A stretch of 64,000 bases of DNA from Nitzschia sp. DOCU1 (Eukaryota; Bacillariophyta; Bacillariophyceae; Bacillariales; Bacillariaceae), in contig OX595991.1 of assembly GCA_951394045.1 (NCBI GenBank), positions 248,001 to 312,000 of the forward strand, written 5' to 3'. This document shows positions 28,489 through 38,940 of this stretch, one piece after another. Made by a program: the position numbers and the translations under genes. The number at the start of each line of letters is the position of its first letter. Position 1 is the stretch's first letter. The notes beneath the pieces were generated by a model. The model was given only the letters and a program-made list of their open reading frames with translations. It did not search any database and was not told where the DNA came from.

Positions 28489-31400
28489 ATGACCACTTCC
28501 TTCCCTCGAATAGTGGGCCCAAAGGCAGATGTCGCAGAACTCGAGTATGTGGCTGCGTTACATCAAACTTCGAAGTCGACTCGCAATACCGGCACCATAA
28601 GTTCCTTGGATGTGATGCGATTTCTGAAGAGTCGGCATTCACTAGAGATTTCCCATGCGCAAGCCCGAGATATTGTTCTAGCGTTGGGTGGAGGGCAGGC
28701 TTGTCAGAAAGTTCGCGTCCAACTGGCGGAAACAGCGGCAATCAAATGGTTACAAAAGGAACAAGAACAGTTAACACGTGCACAGCGATGGCGATTGTTG
28801 AGTCCACGACTTGGTTCTAAATTGAAGAAAAAACGAGATGCAGCGATACCACCAGGTAGTTCTGCTGCCCCGAGTAGCTCTGGAATCGAGAAAACTCAGC
28901 TCGACGAAGCAGAGCACTTTATAGAAGAAATCCTGAGCCCCAAGTTGCTCTATATGGACATTGTACAGATGACTGCTGTCATATTGATTCCAACACTGGC
29001 ACGCATGGCGAAACAACATCAAAACAAAACATTAGCAGCAATGGAGCCGCCGGTCACACCTGAATTTTTATCGTTGGAACATCAAACTGGTAGCCTCAAT
29101 CACAATATTCGCCACAAACACAACACCCCTGAGGAGGGTTCACCAACAAGTTTTCCATACTCCGACGTCAAGTCGGGAACTGAAACGTCCTCGATAGACG
29201 ACGCAGATCCTGGATCGTTAAAACAAAAGCCTGAAGGGCTGATACAACTTGTCTTACTTAGTATGTTGAATATGATTCGAGACAAGGTTCCATCAATGAT
29301 GCAAAACGAAGCGGGCGATGGCAGTGCCACAACAGAGGACGGCTACTACCCCAGATTGACTGCTCAGCTGGTTCAAGCATTGTTGCTGGAAAATGGCGAA
29401 ATGGAGCGAGCCAACGATCCTGACTTGATTCAACGCATGGTAGAAGTCGCTACAACGTCTTCGCCCGCCAATGTGGGTTCGTTACCTTTGGATGAAGGAG
29501 CCTTGATCAGGGCCTTGACGGCAGATTTGCAAGATTGGGATGTTGGTTGGGACGATCGTCGCACGACTTACGTCTATGATGTCTTTGGTAGTACGACCCT
29601 TCAGTCCTTTGACCGAGTAGGAAAAGGGTTCCATGCTCGTAATCGGAGAAAGATCTTTGGCGTATCGTCGCAAAGTCAAGATCGACATGATGAAGAAGAC
29701 TTCAAAACGAAGGCTATCAGTAGCAAACACACGAAAACCGACATAGAACTGGGGAATCAGCAACCTGCGACGATTGACGCGTCCTCAGACAAAACTACGA
29801 CCGCCAAAAAGTTTCGCAGCGTAGTAGGCACTTACAATGGGTCTACAATCAAACTCGACTTGACGCCACAAGAACCGCCTGGGGACGGAGTATCCATTAC
29901 GTCGACTAGTAGCAACAGCAACAACGAAAACAACGTATTCGACTCAATCGAAACGGGTCACGTTCAGTTCCAAAGACGGCGATCCAAAACGCTAGAGGGA
30001 TGGGCGGACAAAACCAAGAATAGCGAAATTGACACGCCAGAAGATATTGTCGAGATGGCTAGACAGATTTCGGCCCAAATACTTGACAATGTAGTGGATT
30101 CCTACGGGTCTAGTGTTACACTTCTGTTAACATGGATGACATTTATTGGTCAAACGGGTAGCTATGCAGCGCTTGTACTTCAATCGGACCCATTTACCGT
30201 GGAGTGCAAAGCAAACGAAACGTTTGGATGCATGCTGGGACGAACTGTGATCAGTTGGTAAGTATGAGCTGAGGGATGAAATGACAAGGTATCGCTATCA
30301 CCTAATTTCTTGCTCTCTTCTAAAAGGATGCTGGTGGCGCTTCTGTTAGTATTGTTCGGATTCGTTGTTTTGGTTCCATTGTCGTACGGAAACCACCCAA
30401 CCAGACGAGGTCCGGCGCGGATGCTTTTAGCTACATTCATTACCTTGGCAGTTACATTGTAAGTGCTATACGCTTGTTGCTTTGCACCTTCAAGGCAACC
30501 CTTTGACTTCTTGATTGTCACCACAAATAGTGTCCCTTTGCTTATATTAAAATGGTACGTGAGGGAACATATTGATTTAGTTGCCGAACCTATCAAGGAA
30601 CTGGTCGAGTCAAGGGCTTTCGTTGGAACCGTATATTTGACTAGCGTTCTTGGGTTGGCATTGGGAGTGCTGTATTTTTTTAATTTTGGAATCGGTGCAG
30701 CGAGAAAACGTGGATACGGCCCCGAGGAAGGCGGATTATTAGACTATTTCTCCGTCTCGTCTTACATTGTCGGTATGGTACGGTCGAAGCGAGCGTGTAC
30801 CCGCAAGATCAATGCCCTTTTGACGAATGCGCGATTCATGCATGGATCCACCGACGCCTTGGCAGCTGCGGTATCATCCGAGACCCAAGTTGTCAGCATG
30901 TCTCATCGAAAGACGGAGAGTGATGCGGTCTTTCAAAACTATACATTGCGGGGCGAAAGTACATCGGACGTTGGATCGCTGTTGTGGGTGTGGGAGCGAA
31001 TAATCTCTGGAGCATTGTTTGACGAGGAGGGCATTTGGCTTCCTGCTAGACTCATCATCTTCCAGTTTGGGCAAATCGCCTTCGCCGTGTTGATCCTATT
31101 TGTTCTATTCTTTTTTGTGGAAGAGGCATCCGATGCGGCGGACGCAGCGCAAGCAACCCTTACCGAAGGACTTCCTAATTGGGTCTATGCAATCGTACCG
31201 ACAGGTGATGAAGTGAGATGGGCATTGTTGCCTGCAGCATACGTTTCCGTGTCCGTCTGCATCATCCTTACGTTGATATACATTCCTAGGTGAGTCGATG
31301 ATGCGTCCACTGGCGAACAAACATCGTACGTTTCTGTTTCTTATATATCGTTTACATAGGTATGTTCATTATGCTCTCATTGGCGGAGTAAATCGTTTGC

Positions 31401-32387
31401 CTTTCGTTCTTACTTCTCCTTACTGGCAGTACGGTCCAGACTGTGCTCAAGTACCGTTGTGGATACTTCGGCGCTTTGGGCGATGAAACCTTTCGACTAG
31501 CTCGGCTCGGCCCAGACTCCGCTTACATGAATACCGCCAATGCCATTTACGGGATGGTTGCCGCAGCCGGTTTGTTCTTCTTCCTCATTGGTCTGCTGCT
31601 ATTCCTATTTATTTGGGACTTTTCTAGGGACATTGTTTTGCTCATCATGGCCTGGGGTATTGGTCTTGGTATTACTATTGGGCTCAAGGTAATCATGACG
31701 TCCTTGTGTCGCAAACAGTTCTTTCGGGCATTCTATAGGATTTATCCTGGACGAGCAAACATTACTACATTGGCGCTCGAGTGTTGGTTCATTGGGCTCG
31801 GAGGGGGTGTCTTGATTGGCCGGATCACCCAATTTTTGTTGGCGTCCGCCTTTTGGATCGGGCGCATTGATGAACCGTTTTTGGCCGACAACGTTTCCTT
31901 GTTTGGATACAAGTTTGATTATGTTCCGTTGAACTACGTCAAGGAAATTCTGGTCCACGAAGCTCATCGGCACCCGTATATTGAGCGATTGGGCGCCATG
32001 TATTTGATGCGACTACGATACAAATCGTTTGCTAGCAGCGACGCTTGTGCTTGTTGGAGGCAGCTGTTTGTGCTGACGTTGCTACCCTGGTTGATGAAGT
32101 ATCGCATCTTTCACGAGCAGCGATGCATAGAATCCATCCAGGATCAAAAGTCCGAGAAGGAAGTCGAAGCTGAAGAAGATCGCGAGCCTTTTGCAGCGAC
32201 GGCAGAAGAAATCCTCGGGGCCACGATGAACATAGCAGGTATGGTCGACCATGGTACCAGGAAAATCGGCCAAGTTGGACTCGGCGCTGTGGATGCGGTT
32301 GGTCAGGTCGGGGTCGGAGCGGTTGGTCAAGTTGGACTGGACTCAGTTGATGTTGGCGCGCAATTGTTTAAGAAGCAGCAGTTGTAA
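28489..32387 (+). CDS. STRA6-like multi-pass membrane protein B
   Basis: Exons 28489-30257, 30327-30458, 30531-31289, 31430-32387; introns 69, 72 and 140 nt at exactly the positions and phases of gene A; 1205 aa. Start at the ATG aligned with gene A (MTTSFPRIVGPK). It is shorter mainly because the N-terminal linker is shorter, and the head lacks the KTCAK-type stretch (HQTSKSTRNTG against HQTCAKKTRNTG). Membrane core, WERIISGALFDEEGIW loop and C-terminal block are as in A. From about 31999 to 32189 the nucleotide sequence is identical to gene A 27619-27809, including silent sites. The C-terminal VGQVG repeat is two units shorter. Function as for A: probably a nine-TM small-molecule transporter or receptor, ligand unknown. 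Confidence 0.7.
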
Positions 32388-33294
32388 CAAGAGTCGAAGT
32401 GAAGCGAGGAACTTTCTTTCCTATTTCATCGGTTTGCAAGCGTTGGCATTGAGTTTTCTTTCATCTGTAGACGACAGCTACTACTCTAGCAAGGACGCTG
32501 GGATTGAGCGACGACACTTGTCGTCGTCAACCTTCACGGGGCTGGTAAAGCTATTGCCGTAATAGCCGATCGCTTTCCGCTCTTCTACTATTTTTGTCGG
32601 ATGAAGGCGTATGGTTAGTTGGATTGAATTTCAACATTCCTATCCCATCGCAACGACCATGGTGGGCGGTTGTGCAGGATCGTCTTTTGGTGGTATGATA
32701 GGTGCAGAGCGGTCGTTTTGCGGTCCAAAAAGTCGGCAAACTTCTAGTGTTCCTGGCCGCCCAAAAAGAAGGGAGAAGAAAAAAGGGGAAACCCCCCGCA
32801 GGTATGCCGAAAGCTGCCTGCTATTTGCAACTAGCTAGTACGATACAGCCAGCACTAGCTATACTACCTAGTAATAGTACCAGCACAGCTCTCCAGACAC
32901 CTGGTGTTAGTAGTAGCAGTAGTAGTAGTAGTGGCTACTAGCTGCCGCTGTGACGAGCTGCTACTAGTATTACTCCTATACTAGTAGTAGTACTACTACT
33001 ACTTGTGCCTAGAGTACTAGTATGAGTGCCCCTGCCCCCGCAGGTACAGTAGGATGATGCACTGAAGGCTTCCCTGCTTTAGGGCGGTCCTCATGGCAGT
33101 AGTTAGTACTGCTGAAGTAGCTCCAGTATGCTGCCATTCTACTAGTGCTACATCAACAAGAAAAACACAATAGTACTAGTACTACTTCTAGACTCGGCTG
33201 CCTTTCCAGGTAGCAGTTATGGCTTCGGCGATTTGGCGAGATTATTCCTTTCCGATCATCCAGGTAGCTGCTAAATGGATAGCGTGCACTTTTT

Positions 33295-33342
33295 GCTGCT
33301 TTAATAGTAGTAGTACACTAGTACTACTACTATTAAAGCAGC
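33295..33342. repeat. Perfect 22-bp inverted repeat with 4-nt loop
   Basis: Left arm 33295-33316 begins GCTGCTTTAATAGTAGTAG; loop ACTA; right arm 33321-33342 ends ACTATTAAAGCAGC. Every base of the arms pairs. A near copy of one arm lies at 15035-15053, so it may be the core of a small dispersed element (MITE-like) or a foldback repeat. Confidence 0.85.
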
Positions 33343-33760
33343 GTTAGCTAGGACGAGTACCCCATGGTAGCACCAGCACTAGTCCTCATTTGGTCATCCA
33401 TCTGCGTTGTCTCTGTCCTCATCATCTTGCTGCCGCCGCTCCCAGCAGCACCAGGACGACGAGCACGAGCAGGAGCGAGGACCACGATGAGCAGCATTCT
33501 CATCAGCACTACAGTAGTAGTAGAAGCTAGTAGTAGCAGTATAATAGCTATTATTCCTTGAGCTACTGCTACTTTTCCACCTACTAGTATGCAAAAGCAG
33601 GGAAGAGTAGCTACGATTCATTCCAAGCAGCGAAGGGTGACTGTCTCAGAACAAGTATAAGCTATGATACACTGAGGACCACCCCGATCCTGACCAGATC
33701 GCCCCCGTCCCCTAATCGGCAACCCCAAATTCTAACAGGCTTATATGTTGTGCAGCCAAT

Positions 33761-33961
33761 AAGCATTTAGCCATACTTTTAGCCAGAGTTATGGTTCGAT
33801 GTCCTCTCCCACGAAGCATTTAGCCATACTATTCGAATCAGATTTGGCGCGAAAGACAGTCAAATGAGTCAAAAGACGGCTCATAACCTAGTTTATTAAT
33901 AAGCATTTAGCTGTTTATTTTACAAAGTAAAATCGCCGGTCAGTTTTATTAAGCATTTAGC
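33761..33961 (+). repeat. Four spaced copies of AAGCATTTAGC
   Basis: Copies start at 33761, 33814, 33901 and 33951. The first two continue CATACT, the last two continue TGT and a T-rich stretch, so they form two pairs. Spacing is 53, 87 and 50 bp, too irregular for a CRISPR array. Same orientation throughout; about 400 bp upstream of gene C. Confidence 0.75.
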
Positions 33962-34334
33962 TGTCTTTATTTTCTGAGTGCACACGCCCGTCCACCCTTA
34001 TGAAGCACCAGGAACGTGAGAGAGTTGCCAAAAAGTCAAAGCGAGGCCGCCAGGCGCAGCCATTGCCTGCTTGGCACGACAGCCGGACACGTTCCCAGTC
34101 AAAATGCGGACAATAGGAGAAACAATTAAACCGAAAGAATCTGCAATTTTTGGCGGGCTTTGGGGCTTCTGCATCCTTTCGTGCTTGGTGGATGCTTGTG
34201 TCCGCCGCCAGCGGAAAGGAAAGGTAGTTTTGAAATCCGTTTGCTTCCTTTCATTGCGATCAGCAATGGTGTGAAAGTACTACTCTCTGGCTAGCAGTTG
34301 TATATCCGGTGGTTTCTTTCTATTCCGATACACA

Positions 34335-37300
34335 ATGGCCGCTTCCTTCCCTCGAATAGTGGGCCCAAAGGCAGATGTCGCAGAACTCGAGTATGTGGCT
34401 GCACTCCACCAGACTTGTGCGAAAAAGACTCGCAATACCGGCACCATAAGTTCCTTGGATGTGATGCGATTTTTGAAGAGCCGGCATTCGCTCGAGATTT
34501 CTCATGCTCAGGCTCGGGATATTGTTCTCGCTTTGGGTGGAGGGCAGGCTTGTCAAAAAGTTCGCGTCCAACTAGCGGAATCAGCGGCAATCAAATGGAG
34601 AGAACAACAACTGCGATTGTTGCAGAAAGAACACGAACAGTTGACACGAGCACAGCGGTGGCGATTGCTGAGTCCACGGAATGCTACGAGCTTGAAGAAA
34701 AAGCAAGATTCTGTACCAGTAGTGGGCGACTCTGCGGCCCCTAGTAGTTCTGGAATCGAGAAAACTCAGCTCGAAGAGGCAGAGCGCATGCTGGAAGAAA
34801 TCTTGAGCCCCAAATTGCTCTATATGGATATTGTACAGATGACCGCCGTCATTTTGATTCCAACTCTGGCACGTGTGGCGAAACAACATCAAAGCAGGCA
34901 ATCAAGAACTATGGCCGCGGCAGTGCCACCCGAACATTCATCATTGCAACCACTCAAGCATCCCTCCGATAGTGGAATTCGTAACCATCAGGGTGATAGC
35001 AAAGACAACAATTCCAGCCTAAATCAAGAAGCAATGAGTTTTCAATCCTCCGACGTTCAGTCGCGAAAGGAAATTTCCTCTTTGGACGACCAAGCAGATG
35101 ATTTGATACAGCTTGTGTTACTGAGTATGCTGAGCATGATTCGGGACAAGGCTCCAACTACGGTGCAAAGCGACGCAGGCGATGACAGCGCCACAACAGG
35201 AGTCGGCCAATACCCCAGATTGACTCCTCAGCTGGTTCAAGCATTATTGCTGGAAAATGGTGAAATGGAACGAGGCAATGATCCTGAATTGATTCAACGA
35301 ATGGTAGATGTCGCAACAATGTCGCCATCGTCGTCGGCCGATGGCGGATCGTTTTTGCTGGATGAAGGAGCTCTTGTAAGGGCCTTGACGGCGGATTTAC
35401 AAGATTGGGACGTGGGATGTGAAGATCGTCCCACGACTTACGTCTATGATGTCTTGGGTAGTTCGACCCTTCAACCCTTCGACCGAGTAGGAAAGGGGTT
35501 CCATATTCGTAATCGGCTTAAGGGCATGAGACTGGATTCCTCCGTAACGTCGCAGCGACAACGTCAAGATGATGAAGACGACTCCAAAACGAAGGCTGCT
35601 ATTAGCAACCGAACGGAAGCGGACAAGGATCAGAACGCAATGGAATTGGGTGATCTACAACCCGAAACTGTTGACGAATCGACTGACAATACCAACACCA
35701 ATGTAGACGATGATAACAAATCGCCAGATGACGTCTTCAGGCTTGTCAAAATATTGCACAATGAAGAGGGCACTTACATTGGGTCGACCATCGCGCTCGA
35801 CTCGGGGCAACAAAGTTCACCCCAAGGAGGAGAAGCCATCACATCGAACAGTAATAATCAAAACAAGGACGACAATGACCCCGGCATAATCGAAACAGTT
35901 TACAATCCATTGCAAGAACGAAAATCCAAAACAGTTGAGGGATCGGCGGATGAAGACATACCAGAAGATACCGTGGAGTTGGCAAGTAAGAATTCGGCCA
36001 AGATGCTAGACACAGTGGTGGATTCATACGGATCTAGCGTCACGCTGTTGTTGGCATGGATGACATTTATTGGTCAAACGGGTAGCTATGCAGCGCTCAT
36101 GCTACAAATGGAAGCATTTACCGTGGAGTGTAAAGAACAAGAAACGTTTGGATGCATGCTGGGACGAACAGTAGTCAGTTGGTAAGTATGAGATAAAGGA
36201 CGAGATTAGAAGATTCATAGCGAACTACAGGGAAGCTGAATTTTTTGTCCGTTTTGAAGGCTGCTGGTGGCGCTTCTGTTGGTTTTGTTCGGATTCGTTG
36301 TTTTGGTTCCCTTATCATACGGGAACCACCCAACCAAAAGAGGTCCAGCGCGGATGCTTCTATCTGCGTCCATTGCTTTGGCCATTACAATGTAAGTGCA
36401 ATATACTTGCTCTGCAGCTGGATGGTCACCTGGCTCACCACTGTGCGTTTTACTTGTTTGCAACTTACAAAAAGCATCCCGTTTGCTATCATACAATGGT
36501 ACGGGAGGGAACACAATGATTCAGTTTCTGAACCAATCAAGGAACTGGTGGAATCAAAAGCGTTCACTGGAACAGTCTACTTAACGACTGTTCTGGGATT
36601 GGCGTTGGCGATGCAATATTTTTTTCACTTTGGAATCGGGATCGCGAGAAACCACGAGTATGGTCCAGAGAAAGGTGGATGGGTAGACTATTTCTCGGTC
36701 TCTTCCTATAGTGTCGGTATGATACGATCGAAGCGAGCGTGTACTAGCAAGATTAATACTCTTTTGACGAATGCGCGATCTATGCATGAGTCCATTGAAA
36801 CCTTGAAAGCGGCTGCTGCAGTAGCATCTGAGAACCAAGTTGTCGGCATGTCCATTCGAAAGACGGAGAGTGATGCGGTCTTTCAAAACTATACGTTGCG
36901 TGGCGAAAGTACATCCTACGTTGGATCGTTGATGTGGGTGTGGGAGCGAATAATTTCTGGAGCATTGTTCGATGATGAAGGCATTTGGCTACCTGCTAGA
37001 CTCATCATCTTTCAATTTGGGCAAATCGCCATTTCCTTGTTGATCCTGTTTCTACTATTCTTTTTTGTGGAGGAAACAGCCGATGCTGCGGACGCAGCGC
37101 AAGCGACGCTAACGGAAGGTCTTCCCGATTGGGTCTACGAAATCGTACCGACTGGTGCTGAAGTGCGATGGGCCTTGGTGCCAGCAGCCTCTGTGTCCGT
37201 AGCCGTCTGCATCCTCCTCACGTTGATATATATTCCTAGGTGAGTCGATGAAACGTTCACTGGCTGAGGGAGATCGGAATGAATTCGGTGCTTACCTTGG

Positions 37301-38348
37301 CTCGCTATGTTCCTAGGTAAGTCCATGATGCGTCCACTGGTAAAGAAAAAACGTAGACATTGGGTGCTTACCACGGTTTCCTCCTCAAAGTACGGTAAAG
37401 ACTGTGCTCAAGTACCGCTGTGGATACTTCGGCGCCTTGGGCGATGAAACCTTTCGACTAGCTCGGCTCGGCCCAGACTCGGCTTACATGAATACTGCCA
37501 ATGCCATTTACGGGATGGTTGCCGCAGCAGTTTTGTTCTTCTTCTTGATTGGTTTGTTGTTATTCTTGTTTCTTTGGGACTTTTCTAGGGACATTGTTTT
37601 GCTCATCATGGCCTGGGGTATTGGTCTTGGTATTACTATTGGGCTCAAGGTAATCATGACGTCCTTGTGTCGCAAACAGTTCTTTCGGGCATTCTATCGG
37701 ATTCATCCAGGACGGGCCAACATTACTACATTGGCGCTGGAGTGTTGGTTCATTGGGTTGGGAGGGGGTGTGTTGGTTGGCCGGATTACCCAATTTTTGA
37801 TGGCGTCCGCCTTTTGGATCGGGCGCATCGATGAGCCGTTTTTGGCCGACAACGTTTCCTTGTTTGGTTACAAGTTTGATTATGTCCCGTTAAACTACGT
37901 CAAGGAAATTCTGGTCCACGAAGCTCATCGGCACCCGTACATCGAGCGACTGGGTGCGATGTATTTGATGCGACTACGGTACAAATCGTTTGCTAGCAGC
38001 GACGCTTGTGCTTGTTGGAGGCAGCTGTTTGTGCTGACGTTGCTACCCTGGTTGATGAAGTATCGCATCTTTCACGAGCAACGATGCATAGAATCCATCC
38101 AGGATCAGAAATCGGAGAAGGAAGTCGAAGCTGAAGAAGATCGCGAACCTTTGGCAGCGACGGCAGAAGACATCCTCGGGGCCACGATGAACTTAGCAGG
38201 TATGGTCGACCAAGGTGCCAGGAAAGTCGGCCACGTTGGACTCGGCGCTGTGGATGCGGTCGGTCAGGTCGGAGTTGGTGCGGTGGGCGCTATTGGTCAA
38301 GCTGGGCTCGACTCAGTTGATGTTGGCGCGCAGTTATTCAAGAACTAG
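34335..38348 (+). CDS. STRA6-like multi-pass membrane protein C
   Basis: Exons 34335-36181, 36260-36391, 36475-37239, 37391-38348; introns 78, 83 and 151 nt, same positions and phases as A and B; 1233 aa. Starts MAASFPRIVGPK. The N-terminal head retains the gene-A form (HQTCAKKTRNTG). The linker is different again (DNNSSLNQEAMSF, TNTNVDDDNKSPDD). Exon 3 shares KAFTGTVYLTTVLGLALAM with B in part and RNHEYGPEKGGWVDYF with A, a mosaic. Exon 4 matches B at its start (TVLKYRCGYFGALGDET) and A near the end (LAATAEDILGATMNLAGMVD). No frame damage is seen, so all three genes should be expressed as full proteins. Followed 590 bp later by a choline-transporter-like gene. Confidence 0.7.
37240..37390 (+). 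repeat. Tandem duplication within intron 3 of gene C, including the splice donor
   Basis: The real donor context TTCCTAGGTGAGTCGATG at 37233-37250 is repeated as TTCCTAGGTAAGTCCATG near 37310-37327, each followed by CGTCCACTGG or CGTTCACTGG and later GGTGCTTACC. The second copy is a better consensus donor than the first; using it would add about 76 nt to exon 3 and shift the frame. Confidence 0.65.
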
Positions 38349-38940
38349 TAAGAGGAGCAGTGTTGCGATATGATTCTTGATTCTGGTTTATCTCCATGTT
38401 CGTTTACAGCTTTGACAGACCAAACGATGCACGACAATCATTTCTTCAAACTAGTAGAGTCCTTTGATTTATTGAATGCGGAGAAGAACAGCTATTTTTT
38501 TGGCTCAACTGGTCGCGGTCGATGAAAGACTCGTCCTTGGATCCCGTCTTAACATATGAAAGTTCAAATGGACTTTCCGCAATAGAGGCACCCCCTGTTT
38601 TGATCATCGCGCTTGAAGTGCATTTTCAGGCACCATTTTCCTTCGGCAGAAATTGACAGTCAACGTGGGAGACATGAACCATCTGAGATTAAAAAAATAC
38701 AGCTCCCTAAGTATTATGGATACATAGCAGATCGGCGATCGGTCGAAATGGTAATTAGAAGTTTCCATTGTCCGGAATCCTATGATCAAAGCATCATACA
38801 TGTGCCCAACGGCTCATCGCCGGCCGGGCTGGCAGTATCGTCAAACCCATCTCGCCGCCTCATCAACCCAAGAAACTACATCCATCTGAAATCGCAAACC
38901 AAGAACCCACTAACACAGACGACGGTTTTCTTGCACGACC
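38349..38940. other. Intergenic; no gene seen
   Basis: Downstream of gene C and upstream of the CTL gene. The first bases (TAGTAAGAGGAGCAG) match the 3' flank of gene A (TAGTAAGAGGCGCAG), so the duplicated unit extends slightly past the stop codon. Nothing else recognised. Confidence 0.4.

Larger units (their letters stand above)
32388..34334. other. Repeat-rich spacer between STRA6-like genes B and C
   Basis: 1.95 kb without a convincing gene, four times longer than the A-B spacer. 32830-33610 is dominated by TAG/CTA/ACT triplet tracts (GTAGTAGTAGTAG, CTAGTACTACT), including a perfect 48-bp hairpin at 33295-33342. 33761-33961 carries four copies of AAGCATTTAGC. The last ~50 bases are the leader shared with gene A. 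It looks like an insertion site of small mobile or simple-sequence elements. Confidence 0.6.

Noticed and set aside
33761..33961. CRISPR array from the AAGCATTTAGC words
   Set aside because: Only 11 bp, four copies, irregular spacing, eukaryotic context.
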